NCBI GenBank assembly: GCA_963675625.1
Contig: OY776497.1
Span: forward strand, 1 to 64,000
Origin: F22 sp963675625
Lineage (GTDB): Bacteria > Bacteroidota > Bacteroidia > Bacteroidales > Bacteroidaceae
DNA length: 64,000 bases
Direction of reading: 5' to 3'
In this document: piece by piece, positions 17,097 through 25,537 of the stretch
How positions within the stretch are numbered: position 1 is the first letter of the stretch
Layout of the letters: each line of letters starts with the position of its first letter
The notes under the pieces: model-generated
The model's database searches: none
Told to the model about the DNA's origin: nothing
What the model saw: the letters and a program-made list of their open reading frames with translations, nothing else
Position numbers and translations under genes: made by a program

Positions 17097-18152
17097 ATGG
17101 TCCATTTATCCACTCCGCTTCCCCACAATGAGGAAGCCCCACAGAAAGGTCAGGTCTACGACAACACGTTCGACCTCGTCCTCGTACCCCACGGCACCGA
17201 CCACCATGGTCAGCCACGTGAACCACTCAATCTCATCCTCCAGCACCTCCTCAAGCAGAAGGCCGTGCCCGCAGGGTTTGTACCCTGGGAGCCATCCTGC
17301 TATATCCACGAAGACTGGTTGCACTGGGCTCCCGAACGCTGCTACCTCACAGGGCGCTACCAGCTCAATATGCTGCTGCGCCACCTCCACGACATCGGCG
17401 TGAGCGACTCCAAGCAACTCCAGCCACTCGTCTATGCCGCCGATTATGGTCGTATGAGCAGCCGCGTCATGCAGCGCATCATCTACGAGCGCAATTACCT
17501 GTACGAACATACTGGCGTGAGCGAGTATGACCAAACCCAATGCATCGGCCGCCTGTTCGACTATATCGTCGAAGTATGCGGCTACCACTACAGTTGGGAT
17601 CCCGCCATCATCGCCAAAGACAAAGCCCGCAAGGCCGACGAGGATGCCTCGCGCACCCCCTTGCAGCGCGAACTGCTCAACAACCCCAAACACCTGCCCG
17701 TCGTGGTACACGGCAAAGACCGCCAAGGCAAACGCCGCATGCCCCTCAAGCGCATCATCCACTACCTGACCAACAAGCAGGTGCCCCCAGGCTTCGTGCG
17801 CAATAAGCTCTTTGCCGTTCCCCAGGAACTCCGTTGGTGGCTCACCTTCATCCCCGAATATGTCTACCTGCTTGACAGCTACAACCTCAAGCAACTGCTT
17901 CAATGGCTCAATGCCATCGCCGGCATGTCGGTCGAGGACAAGATGGCCGTAATCTATGCAACCGACTGGGGCTATATGGACCACTTCATGTACACCCGTG
18001 CCAAAGACGCCGTCATGGCCAGTTGGGTGACCCACCGCCGTGGGTTTCTACTCTCAGGATTTACCAAACTGCCTGCCGAGGATATCGCCGCAGGAGGTCG
18101 TGCCGCCCGCAAACTCGTGCGCGATGCACGCAATCAAAATCCCAGCCTATGA
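17097..18152 (+). CDS. Unknown protein made of two copies of one domain
   Basis: 351 aa from Met 17097; the frame is open from 16998 but that part crosses a terminator hairpin. Two copies of a domain of about 110 residues are visible, at residues about 27-135 and 201-309: V-x-HG-x-D-x-x-G-x-x-x-x-PL near the start, then VPAGFV / VPPGFV, then ERCYLTGRYQLNMLLRHL / EYVYLLDSYNLKQLLQWL, then YAADYG / YATDWG. The offset between copies is a constant 172-174 residues. I know no family with this pattern. No signal peptide or membrane segment. It is translationally coupled to the next gene (ATGA overlap). Confidence 0.75.
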   Translation: MVHLSTPLPHNEEAPQKGQVYDNTFDLVLVPHGTDHHGQPREPLNLILQHLLKQKAVPAGFVPWEPSCYIHEDWLHWAPERCYLTGRYQLNMLLRHLHDIGVSDSKQLQPLVYAADYGRMSSRVMQRIIYERNYLYEHTGVSEYDQTQCIGRLFDYIVEVCGYHYSWDPAIIAKDKARKADEDASRTPLQRELLNNPKHLPVVVHGKDRQGKRRMPLKRIIHYLTNKQVPPGFVRNKLFAVPQELRWWLTFIPEYVYLLDSYNLKQLLQWLNAIAGMSVEDKMAVIYATDWGYMDHFMYTRAKDAVMASWVTHRRGFLLSGFTKLPAEDIAAGGRAARKLVRDARNQNPSL

Positions 18153-18529
18153 CCCATCGCAGCACCCACACCAGTAAGGCCGCGGCCGAAGAGATCGTCT
18201 ACTACCACATCGTAGACGGCCAGCGCAAGGCATACCGCTTTCAGCGCCTCGACGATGACACCCTAGCCAGTTGCCTGTTCAGTAAAGGGCAAGTGGCCAT
18301 ATGGATGGGCTTCGCCAATGACCCCCGTAGCGCCCTGCGCTACCAAGAACGCTACCTCAAGCAGACCCCTGCCTTGATGGCCCTTCTCGAACGCCACGGC
18401 TACCGCGTGAGCGCCAAGAAAATGTCTGGTTATTGCGCCCATCTCATCAACGAATGGTTTTGTGGCGCTGGCAATGACCTGCTCATACAGATCGGAATAA
18501 ACAAATACACCCAAGGATTACAAGAATGA
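18149..18529 (+). CDS. Hypothetical protein in helicase operon (126 aa)
   Basis: The start codon overlaps the stop of the previous gene (ATGA) and its stop overlaps the helicase start in the same way, so all three are coupled. I do not recognise the sequence. It has mixed helices (ALRYQERYLKQTPALMALLE, KMSGYCAHLINEWF) and no membrane segment. The position directly before a DnaB-type helicase suggests a helicase loader or accessory factor; that is inference from position only. The frame is open further upstream, but that is a shadow of the preceding gene. Confidence 0.7.
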   Translation: MTHRSTHTSKAAAEEIVYYHIVDGQRKAYRFQRLDDDTLASCLFSKGQVAIWMGFANDPRSALRYQERYLKQTPALMALLERHGYRVSAKKMSGYCAHLINEWFCGAGNDLLIQIGINKYTQGLQE

Positions 18530-20007
18530 AAAAATCACAACAAACCCCCGCACAGCCCCGCGCATCGGTACACGATTACGTGGCCGAACGCGCCCTGCTA
18601 GCCGATGTGCTCATCTACCGCAAGAACTTCACCATCGTCGCCCCCAAGTTGACCAGCGACGACTTCCATTTGCCCGCCCATCGACTCATCTACCAAGCCG
18701 TCCACAATGTCATGCACAGCGACAAGCACATAGATGCCACCGTAGTGATGCACGAAATCTACCGCCTAGATCCCGACGGACTGACCGATGCCATCCGCAT
18801 AGTAGGCGATATAATCGCCCACGGGCAAGCCGTGACCCATGCCGATGCCCACGCCGATATCGTGCGTAACCTCTCCCTGTTGCGGCAACTCGAAGCCCAT
18901 GCCCAGTCGCTCCTTGAGCGCTGCCAAGACCCCCAAGAGAATCCCCAAGCCCTCGTGCAAGAGAGCGTGAGCCAGGAGTACCAACTCATCCAAGACTACG
19001 AGAAGAAAGGCATCCAAAGCGTCAAGCCCATCACCGACAAGATCGTCGACATCTTGCGCGACGAACAGCAAGGCAAGTTCAAGCCCCACGGCCTCTTGGT
19101 CGGTTTCAAGCATTTTGACTTCTGCACAGGCGGTCTCGAGCCCGGCGACCTCGTCGTCATCGCCGCCATGACTGGTGCGGGTAAGTCCGCCTTTGCCATG
19201 AACATCGTGCAGCATGCCGCCCATACCGGCAAACGCATGCTCGTGTTCAGTATGGAGATGACCGACTACAACCTCACCGACCGTATGGTCTTTAGCGAAT
19301 CGCGCATCTCGCGAGATAGGCGCAAGCAGCGCATCCTCAGTTCCCAGGAGTACGACCAAGCCATCTCGGGTGCCCATGCCGTCGGCCAGCTCCCCATCTA
19401 CATCGACGACACCGCCCCCTTGGCCCTTCCCGAACTCCTCGTCAAGATCCGTCAAGCCAAGATGCAGTACCAGATCGACTGCGTCATCGTCGATTATATC
19501 CAGCTCGTCACCAGTGCCGACAAGAGCGGCAACCGCGACGAGCGCATGGGCGAGATCAGCCGCACCCTCAAGCTCTACGCCAAGAATGCCGAGATCCCCA
19601 TCATCGCCCTTGCCCAGATCAACCGCAAATACACCGAACGTGAAGGCTTCGAAGGCAAGAAACCCGCCATCGGCGACATCCGCGAGTCGGGGAGTATCGA
19701 AAACGATGCCGATATCATCACCTTCCTGTATCGTCCCGAAATCTTCAAGATACGCGAAATCAACGACGTCTCCACCCGCCACCGCGCCATCGGCATCATG
19801 GGTAAAGTCCGCAATGGCAGCGAAGGCGAGTTCGACCTCCGCTTCAACCAAGAGTACACCCTCTTCGAGGACCTCCAGCCAGGCGAGCGCAGCATCTGCA
19901 CCAATCCCATCCAGATGAACGAAGACTACGGCGAGATCCCCTTTGGTTGCGATAAGGTTGACATGGACGAAGACAACTTCAAGGAACTGGATCCAGATAT
20001 GTATTGA
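18526..20007 (+). CDS. dnaB: DnaB-type replicative helicase
   Basis: 493 aa, cytoplasmic hexameric ATPase that unwinds DNA at forks. The N-terminal domain (residues about 15-150) binds primase in this family. RecA-like domain: Walker A AMTGAGKS at 214-221, GKRMLVFSMEM, Walker B CVIVDYIQL with Asp323, ALAQINRKYTER and DIRESGSIENDADII, all as in DnaB. The C-terminus is extended and acidic (DKVDMDEDNFKELDPDMY). It overlaps the previous gene by four bases. Whether it is the chromosomal dnaB or a module-specific helicase cannot be decided here. Confidence 0.9.
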   Translation: MKKSQQTPAQPRASVHDYVAERALLADVLIYRKNFTIVAPKLTSDDFHLPAHRLIYQAVHNVMHSDKHIDATVVMHEIYRLDPDGLTDAIRIVGDIIAHGQAVTHADAHADIVRNLSLLRQLEAHAQSLLERCQDPQENPQALVQESVSQEYQLIQDYEKKGIQSVKPITDKIVDILRDEQQGKFKPHGLLVGFKHFDFCTGGLEPGDLVVIAAMTGAGKSAFAMNIVQHAAHTGKRMLVFSMEMTDYNLTDRMVFSESRISRDRRKQRILSSQEYDQAISGAHAVGQLPIYIDDTAPLALPELLVKIRQAKMQYQIDCVIVDYIQLVTSADKSGNRDERMGEISRTLKLYAKNAEIPIIALAQINRKYTEREGFEGKKPAIGDIRESGSIENDADIITFLYRPEIFKIREINDVSTRHRAIGIMGKVRNGSEGEFDLRFNQEYTLFEDLQPGERSICTNPIQMNEDYGEIPFGCDKVDMDEDNFKELDPDMY

Positions 20008-20181
20008 TTCGTGCATCCTTTTTCTGTATCATCTTGTTAAAAAACTTAATAATCCTTTCATCCCGACAAGTACAGCGACAAATCCCGACAATTGCCCCCG
20101 TCCCCTCGTATATTGTACATGTACGACGAAGCGCTATCAAGTACCCGTAATCAGGATGTTTTATTAAAGTAAAAAGATTGT
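20008..20181. other. Intergenic region with repeated ATCCCGACA
   Basis: 174 bases between the helicase and HU-like genes. It contains two ATCCCGACA motifs (20060-20068, 20082-20090; centres 22 bases apart) and a GTACATGTAC palindrome (about 20116). The same motif occurs twice near 2.2 kb. Confidence 0.4.
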
Positions 20182-20718
20182 ATGTCAGTATTATTCAAAG
20201 GCAGACGCAGTAGTCTGCCAAACGCAGAAGGCAAGAAGCTGTACTACGTGCAGCTAGTCAACAACGGCAACATCGGCATGGATGAAATCGCCGCCAAGAT
20301 CGAACTCAAGTCCTCCTTGACCCAAGGAGACGTACTCTCCGTCATTCGTAATCTCCTGCAGATTATGCAAGACGCCTTCAAAGATGGCAAGTCAGTCAAG
20401 CTTGACGGCCTGGGATCCTTCTTCCTAGTAGCCCGCAGCAACGGCAATGGCGTGGCCACAAAAGATGAAGTCAGCTCCAACCAGATCAAGCGCGTGCAGA
20501 TTCACTTCCGTGAAGAAACCACCCGCACCAATGGTCAAACCCGCAACAAATTATCCGACGAGATCCACTTCGTACATGCCGACACCATGCTCGAAGCCCT
20601 TGCCAAGGATGGTGTCAAAGACGGCAACGTCGATGACGGTGGCGGCAACGACGGAGGAAACGACGATGGCGGCCAAGGCGGCGGCGAAGGAGGAGGCGGC
20701 GACGACCTTCTAGGATAG
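20182..20718 (+). CDS. HU-HIG type DNA-binding protein with Gly/Asp-rich tail
   Basis: 178 aa. The first 125 residues are an HU/IHF-like domain (LVNNGNIGMDEIAAKIELKS, DVLSVIRNLLQIMQDAFKDG, VKLDGLGSFFLVA). Residues about 146-178 are almost only Gly and Asp with a few Gln/Glu, the 'glycine-rich' form of HU-HIG proteins of Bacteroidota. These lie upstream of capsule loci in several Bacteroidales. It would bind and bend DNA; the acidic tail may modulate that. Confidence 0.85.
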   Translation: MSVLFKGRRSSLPNAEGKKLYYVQLVNNGNIGMDEIAAKIELKSSLTQGDVLSVIRNLLQIMQDAFKDGKSVKLDGLGSFFLVARSNGNGVATKDEVSSNQIKRVQIHFREETTRTNGQTRNKLSDEIHFVHADTMLEALAKDGVKDGNVDDGGGNDGGNDDGGQGGGEGGGGDDLLG

Positions 20719-20727
20719 CATAGGGCA

Positions 20728-20755
20728 GGCCACGCCTTCACCACTAGGCGTGGCC
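20728..20755 (+). terminator. Hairpin after the HU-like gene
   Basis: GGCCACGCCT (20728-20737) pairs perfectly with AGGCGTGGCC (20746-20755). It lies ten bases after the stop codon. No long T-run, so it may be a partial terminator or an RNA-stability element. Confidence 0.65.
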
Positions 20756-20791
20756 CAGCCTGAATAGTATCAACCCTTTAACACAACAACG

Positions 20792-20920
20792 ATGAAAGCC
20801 CAAACCACGAATGAAAAGAAAGGCATCAACTTCTGGATCAACCTAGTGATAGCCGTCCTATCTGCTCTTACCGGTGCCCTAGGCGCCCATGCAGCCACTA
20901 TGCATCACGTCTTTGGCTAG
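20792..20920 (+). CDS. Smalltalk-type micropeptide (42 aa)
   Basis: Reads MKAQTTNEKKGINFWINLVI and continues AVLSALTGALGAHA to an end at MHHVFG: a short charged start, then one hydrophobic segment. Size, shape and position between an HU-like gene and an amidase gene match the 'smalltalk' proteins annotated in Bacteroides. It would sit in the inner membrane; the function is unknown. It is flanked on both sides by hairpins. Confidence 0.75.
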   Translation: MKAQTTNEKKGINFWINLVIAVLSALTGALGAHAATMHHVFG

Positions 20921-20930
20921 ACCGATGCCC

Positions 20931-20957
20931 AGCCACCCCGCCACCAGCGGGGTGGCT
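20931..20957 (+). terminator. Hairpin between smalltalk gene and amidase gene
   Basis: AGCCACCCC (20931-20939) pairs with GGGGTGGCT (20949-20957), with a nine-base loop. Confidence 0.6.
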
Positions 20958-20988
20958 ATCCTAGTATAGACCCCGTAAACAGACACTT

Positions 20989-21597
20989 ATGACTCCATAT
21001 GAAACGATATTCCAAACCAGCCCAGTCACTCGTACGATGGATACTATTATTATCCACTGTAGTGCTACCCGCCAACACGCTGATGTAACCATAGACGACA
21101 TCCGCAACTGGCACATCCAGGAGCGACACTTCCTCGACATCGGCTACCATTTCGTCATCGACGAGAAAGGCCGTATCTTCACAGGTCGCCCCCTCGACCA
21201 CGTCGGTGCCCACTGCAAAGGACACAACGCCCACAGCATCGGCCTCTGCTATATCGGCGGACTCAATGACCAAGGGGAACCTGCCGACACCCGCACTCCC
21301 ATGCAGAAGCTTGCCATTCGCGCCCTGATCGCCCTGCTGATCAACGAATTCTCCATCCGCGATGTCTACGGCCATAGAGACCTCAGTCCCGACCTCAATG
21401 GCGACGGCATTATCGAGCCCGAAGAACGCCTCAAGCAATGCCCCTGCTACGATGCCCATGCCGAATGGCTCGACTACCTGCGAGAACTCGCCCAGACCTC
21501 GCGCGACTACCTCGGTTGCGCCCTCTACCGCGAACAAGAGATCCCTCCCGATATCGGCAAGCTGTGTGCCGCTGCACGCGACTTTCTGGAAGAATGA
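20989..21597 (+). CDS. N-acetylmuramoyl-L-alanine amidase (T7 lysozyme-like)
   Basis: 202 aa from the first Met; Met17 at 21037 is another possible start. Amidase_2 fold: IIIHCSAT with zinc ligand His23, IGYHFVI, HCKGHNAHSIGLCYIGG, GHRDLSPD with His129 and CPCYDA with Cys151, so the His/His/Cys zinc site is complete. It cleaves the bond between N-acetylmuramate and L-Ala of peptidoglycan. No signal peptide, as in other genes of this context. In many Bacteroidales this gene closes the HU/smalltalk set before a polysaccharide locus. A 3' remnant of a second copy lies at 6877-6906. Confidence 0.9.
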   Translation: MTPYETIFQTSPVTRTMDTIIIHCSATRQHADVTIDDIRNWHIQERHFLDIGYHFVIDEKGRIFTGRPLDHVGAHCKGHNAHSIGLCYIGGLNDQGEPADTRTPMQKLAIRALIALLINEFSIRDVYGHRDLSPDLNGDGIIEPEERLKQCPCYDAHAEWLDYLRELAQTSRDYLGCALYREQEIPPDIGKLCAAARDFLEE

Positions 21598-21626
21598 AAG
21601 CCGAGTGGGAGGGGGGGAGACAATCA

Positions 21627-21662
21627 CAACACCCGAACTTTCACAAGCTCGGGTGTTGTTTT
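21627..21662 (+). terminator. Amidase terminator
   Basis: CAACACCCGA (21627-21636) pairs with TCGGGTGTTG (21649-21658), followed by a short T-run. It separates the amidase from the capsule promoter region. Confidence 0.85.
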
Positions 21663-22120
21663 ACGCATTTCACACCGATATCTCTTTGAAAAACACACCA
21701 TTCACAGAAAGAAACGATATTCACTTTAAACTTAACGTATAACTGTCAAAATATTTGTTTTTCTACGACTTTGATAAAAAATTTTCAAAACTAATACGTG
21801 GTTACATTCTTAGTGTAACCGATACACTTTTGTTTTGTAACCACTTGCAAATCAGCATATTACGCAAAAAGACTGGACAATAGCTGTTTAAAATGTAATA
21901 TTTTTGACACATTCTTGTCATTGCTTTTTATCAAAAAATGAAGGGCTACTCTTGCAGGTGTGCAATTTTAATCCTACATTTGTGACATAAAATTCGCTAA
22001 TATACATTTTAGCGACAAAACGATTTAATAGGTAAGCTCTGGATAGAGTTTTAAGGTATAAAATCGAGTGATAGACGTGCTAGCATCTTGCGAGCATGAC
22101 CTTTGAGGTGATTGTTCTTC
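21663..22120 (+). repeat. Duplicated polysaccharide-locus leader, copy 2
   Basis: The counterpart of 7021-7470 with only scattered substitutions. It includes GTGGTTACA (21798-21806) and its inverse TGTAACCAC (21836-21844), the promoter below, and an untranslated region of about 160 bases before rfbB. No invertible-promoter arrangement and no upxY-type antiterminator gene are seen. It accounts for the gene-free interval 21598-22150. Confidence 0.85.
21952..21982 (+). promoter_or_regulatory. Predicted promoter of the rhamnose/capsule operon
   Basis: TTGC (21952-21955), 19 bases, TACATTTG (21975-21982). Same boxes and spacing as the promoter at 7308-7338. Confidence 0.7.
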
Positions 22121-22150
22121 ACACTAATTAAATACTGATTCTATATTATC

Positions 22151-23218
22151 ATGACAACTTTTCGAAAGCATATCCTCATCACTGGTGGTGCAGGATTTAT
22201 TGGTAGCCATGTGGTACGTTTGTTTGTGAATAAGTACCCTGAATACCAAATCGTCAACTTAGACAAACTGACTTACGCAGGAAACTTAGCGACTTTAAAA
22301 GATATCGAAGACAAGCCAAACTACACGTTTGTGAAAGCCGATATCTGTGATTTTGAGAAGATGCAAGAAGTCTTTTCTACTTATCAAATCGATGGTGTTA
22401 TCCACTTAGCAGCCGAAAGCCACGTAGACCGCAGTATCAAAGATCCCTTTACTTTTGCACGTACCAACGTGATGGGGACACTCTCTTTGCTTCAAGCAGC
22501 CAAACTGTATTGGGACGGTAACTATACCGATAAAAAGTTCTACCATATCTCTACCGATGAGGTGTACGGTACATTAGAGTTCGACGGCACCTTCTTTACC
22601 GAAGAGACTAGCTACGATCCACATAGCCCATATTCAGCCAGCAAAGCCAGCAGCGATCACTTCGTGCGTGCTTTCCACGACACTTATGGTATGCCAACGA
22701 TCGTGACCAACTGTAGCAACAACTACGGTCCATTCCAATTTCCGGAAAAACTAATCCCACTCTTTATTAATAATATCCGTCAGCGCAAGCCGCTTCCAGT
22801 ATATGGAAAGGGCGAAAACATCCGTGACTGGCTCTATGTTGTAGACCACGCACGCGCTATCGACCTTATTTTCCATCAAGGAAAAGTAGCCGACACCTAC
22901 AATATCGGTGGATTTAACGAGTGGACAAATATAGACCTGATCAAAGTGATCATCAAGACCGTCGACAGACTATTGGGCCATTCAGAAGGATACTCACTCG
23001 ACTTGATTACATACGTCACAGACCGTGCAGGCCACGATTTGCGCTATGCGATCGACTCTACTAAGTTGAAAAACGAACTAGGGTGGGAACCAAGCCTACA
23101 ATTCGAAGAAGGTATCGAAAAGACAGTTGCTTGGTACTTAGACAATCAAGAATGGATGGATCAAATCCTTTCTGGCGATTATGAGAAGTACTACGATGAA
23201 ATGTATAGCAAAAGATAA
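22151..23218 (+). CDS. rfbB: dTDP-glucose 4,6-dehydratase
   Basis: 355 aa, full length for RmlB. Extended SDR enzyme converting dTDP-glucose to dTDP-4-keto-6-deoxyglucose, step 2 of the dTDP-L-rhamnose pathway. NAD-binding GGAGFIGSH at residues 12-20, HLAAESHVDRS, catalytic region STDEVYG and YSASKASSDH (Tyr-x-x-x-Lys near residue 160), NNYGPFQFPEKLIP. It is the first gene of the operon, followed by rfbC, rfbD and rfbA with gaps of 8, 2 and 1 bases. Confidence 0.95.
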   Translation: MTTFRKHILITGGAGFIGSHVVRLFVNKYPEYQIVNLDKLTYAGNLATLKDIEDKPNYTFVKADICDFEKMQEVFSTYQIDGVIHLAAESHVDRSIKDPFTFARTNVMGTLSLLQAAKLYWDGNYTDKKFYHISTDEVYGTLEFDGTFFTEETSYDPHSPYSASKASSDHFVRAFHDTYGMPTIVTNCSNNYGPFQFPEKLIPLFINNIRQRKPLPVYGKGENIRDWLYVVDHARAIDLIFHQGKVADTYNIGGFNEWTNIDLIKVIIKTVDRLLGHSEGYSLDLITYVTDRAGHDLRYAIDSTKLKNELGWEPSLQFEEGIEKTVAWYLDNQEWMDQILSGDYEKYYDEMYSKR

Positions 23219-23226
23219 TTGACACA

Positions 23227-23799
23227 ATGGAAGTAATAAAAACCGCCCTAGAAGGCGTCGTCATTATAGAACCTCGCATCTTTGAAGATGCCCGAGGATA
23301 CTTTTACGAATCATTCTCTCAAAAACAATTTGAAGAGAAAGTGTGCAACACCACATTTGTTCAAGACAACCAAAGCAAATCGTCTTATGGCGTGCTGCGC
23401 GGACTACATTTTCAAACAGGAGAATGTGCGCAAAGCAAGCTCGTGCGCTGTATCAAAGGCAAAGTCTTGGACGTAGCTGTAGATATTCGCAAGGGATCAC
23501 CTACATTTGGTCAATGGGCATCGTGTCTATTGACAGAAGACAACCACCGTCAATTTTTTGTACCACGTGGTTTTGCACACGGCTTCTCCGTATTAAGCGA
23601 CGAAGCCGTTTTTCAGTATAAATGTGATAATTTCTATGCCCCTCAATCAGAAGGAGCTATTGCATGGGATGATGCACACCTTAATATAGACTGGCAAGTA
23701 CCAGCAGAAGCCATCAAACTATCAGAGAAGGACATGAAACACCCAACTCTAGATAAGTGTGATAAGTTATTTGATTATTCAGTGGACTTATATAAGTAA
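23227..23799 (+). CDS. rfbC: dTDP-4-dehydrorhamnose 3,5-epimerase
   Basis: 190 aa, usual RmlC size. Cupin enzyme that epimerises C3 and C5 of the 4-keto sugar. Motifs: EPRIFEDARGYFYESFSQ, YGVLRGLHFQTG with the catalytic His (about 64), GKVLDVAVDIRKGSPTFGQW, VPRGFAHGFSVLSDEA. Cytoplasmic. The reaction needs the products of the flanking rfbB and rfbD genes. Confidence 0.95.
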   Translation: MEVIKTALEGVVIIEPRIFEDARGYFYESFSQKQFEEKVCNTTFVQDNQSKSSYGVLRGLHFQTGECAQSKLVRCIKGKVLDVAVDIRKGSPTFGQWASCLLTEDNHRQFFVPRGFAHGFSVLSDEAVFQYKCDNFYAPQSEGAIAWDDAHLNIDWQVPAEAIKLSEKDMKHPTLDKCDKLFDYSVDLYK

Positions 23800-23801
23800 T
23801 C

Positions 23802-24665
23802 ATGAATATACTAGTAACAGGGGCTAACGGACAGCTTGGTAACGAAATGCGTCGTGTAGCACTATCTACAAACGAATCACATCACTACTTCTTTACTGAT
23901 GTAGAAGATCTAGATATTACGAATCAGTCTGCTATTGAGTCATTTGTACAAGAAAATGAGATTGACGTGATTATCAATTGTGCGGCTTATACCAACGTAG
24001 ACAAAGCTGAAAGCGATGAAGCAATGGCAGATCTCTTGAATCATAAAGCTGTGTCTTATCTAGCAGAAGTTGCCAAGCAGCATCAATGTACACTGATCCA
24101 TGTGTCTACTGACTATGTCTTTCAAGGGGATAAGAATATTCCTTGTCAAGAAGATTGGGAAACCAATCCGAATGGCGTGTATGGCAAAACTAAATTGGCT
24201 GGAGAACAAGCTATACAGAATAGTGGATGTAAGTATATCATTATTCGTACAGCTTGGTTATATTCTATTCATGGAAAGAACTTTGTCAAGACCATGCGGG
24301 ACTTAACTAATCGCTTAGACGCTATAAAAGTTGTCTTTGATCAAGTGGGCACTCCGACATATGCTGGTGATTTGGCAGAGCTAATAGGATATATTATTGA
24401 TAGCAACCAGCTAGATAAACAAGGAATATACCATTATTCGAATGAAGGAGTATGTTCATGGTACGATTTTGCCACTGAAATAGCACGTATGTCAAACAAT
24501 ACGTGCGCAATATCTCCTTGTTATAGTAGCGAATTTCCAAGTCCAGTTAAACGTCCACATTTTTCAGTCTTGGATAAAAGAAAAACGAAAGAAACATTTG
24601 GTGTACAGGTACCTTATTGGACTGTCAGTTTACAGCAGTGCATGAATACTCTAAATAAAAATTGA
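23802..24665 (+). CDS. rfbD: dTDP-4-dehydrorhamnose reductase
   Basis: 287 aa. SDR enzyme giving dTDP-L-rhamnose with NAD(P)H. N-terminal GANGQLGNEM, NCAAYTNVDKAE, STDYVFQG, and catalytic YGKTKLAGE (Tyr-x-x-x-Lys). The C-terminus has FSVLDKRKTKETFG as in RmlD. It starts two bases after rfbC. Confidence 0.95.
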   Translation: MNILVTGANGQLGNEMRRVALSTNESHHYFFTDVEDLDITNQSAIESFVQENEIDVIINCAAYTNVDKAESDEAMADLLNHKAVSYLAEVAKQHQCTLIHVSTDYVFQGDKNIPCQEDWETNPNGVYGKTKLAGEQAIQNSGCKYIIIRTAWLYSIHGKNFVKTMRDLTNRLDAIKVVFDQVGTPTYAGDLAELIGYIIDSNQLDKQGIYHYSNEGVCSWYDFATEIARMSNNTCAISPCYSSEFPSPVKRPHFSVLDKRKTKETFGVQVPYWTVSLQQCMNTLNKN

Positions 24666-24666
24666 T

Positions 24667-25536
24667 ATGAAAGGAATTGTTTTAGCAGGAGGTAGCGGTA
24701 CACGTTTGTACCCCATAACAAAGGGAGTCAGTAAACAACTGCTGCCTATTTACGATAAACCCATGATTTATTATCCAGTATCTGTCCTTATGCTAGCAGG
24801 TATTCGTGATATCTTGATTATATCGACACCACACGATCTACCAGGCTTTAAACGCCTGCTAGGAGATGGATCCGACTATGGTGTACGTTTAGAATATGCT
24901 GAACAACCAAGTCCAGATGGACTGGCACAAGCCTTTATTATCGGTGAAGAATTTATCGGTAACGACTCTGTCTGCTTAGTACTAGGAGACAACATCTTCT
25001 ATGGCCAAAGCTTTACAGAAATGCTTGAAAAATCAGTACATACTGCTGAACAAGAGAACAAAGCCACCGTATTTGGATACTATGTAAGCGATCCAGAACG
25101 TTACGGTGTAGCCGAATTTGATGAAACAGGCAAATGCTTGTCCATCGAAGAAAAACCAGCACATCCAAAATCGCACTATGCCGTAGTAGGCCTGTACTTC
25201 TACCCAAATAGTGTAGTAGAGATAGCCAAAAATATCAAACCATCAGCTCGAGGTGAGCTAGAAATCACCACAGTAAACCAAGTCTATCTAGACAAAGAAG
25301 AACTACAAGTTCAAAAACTAGGTCGTGGCTTCGCTTGGCTAGATACAGGTACCCATGATTCTTTATCCGAAGCTTCTAACTTTATCGAAGTGATTGAAAA
25401 GCGTCAAGGACTTAAAGTCGCTTGTCTTGAAGCTATTGGATACAGAAAAGGCTGGATCACTGATGAGAAGTTGAATGAGATTGCGCAGAGTATGATTAAG
25501 AATCAGTATGGGCAGTATTTGAATAGTGTATTTTGA
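24667..25536 (+). CDS. rfbA: Glucose-1-phosphate thymidylyltransferase
   Basis: 289 aa. It makes dTDP-glucose from glucose-1-phosphate and dTTP, step 1 of the pathway. Nucleotide-binding GGSGTRLYPIT near the N-terminus, KQLLPIYDKPMIYYP, LGDNIFYG with the metal-binding Asp, and IEEKPAHPKS. It ends one base before the recombination scar; base composition changes sharply to AT-rich just after this gene. Confidence 0.96.
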   Translation: MKGIVLAGGSGTRLYPITKGVSKQLLPIYDKPMIYYPVSVLMLAGIRDILIISTPHDLPGFKRLLGDGSDYGVRLEYAEQPSPDGLAQAFIIGEEFIGNDSVCLVLGDNIFYGQSFTEMLEKSVHTAEQENKATVFGYYVSDPERYGVAEFDETGKCLSIEEKPAHPKSHYAVVGLYFYPNSVVEIAKNIKPSARGELEITTVNQVYLDKEELQVQKLGRGFAWLDTGTHDSLSEASNFIEVIEKRQGLKVACLEAIGYRKGWITDEKLNEIAQSMIKNQYGQYLNSVF

Positions 25537-25537
25537 T

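Noticed and set aside
18766..20016. 416-aa open frame antisense to dnaB
   Set aside because: Shadow of a gene with strong third-position GC bias; the sense strand encodes an unmistakable helicase.
21798..21844. 9-bp inverted repeat GTGGTTACA/TGTAACCAC in the leader as an invertible promoter
   Set aside because: The repeats are only 29 bases apart, the predicted promoter lies outside them, and copy 1 has the same orientation with one mismatch; this is more likely a protein-binding site or RNA structure.
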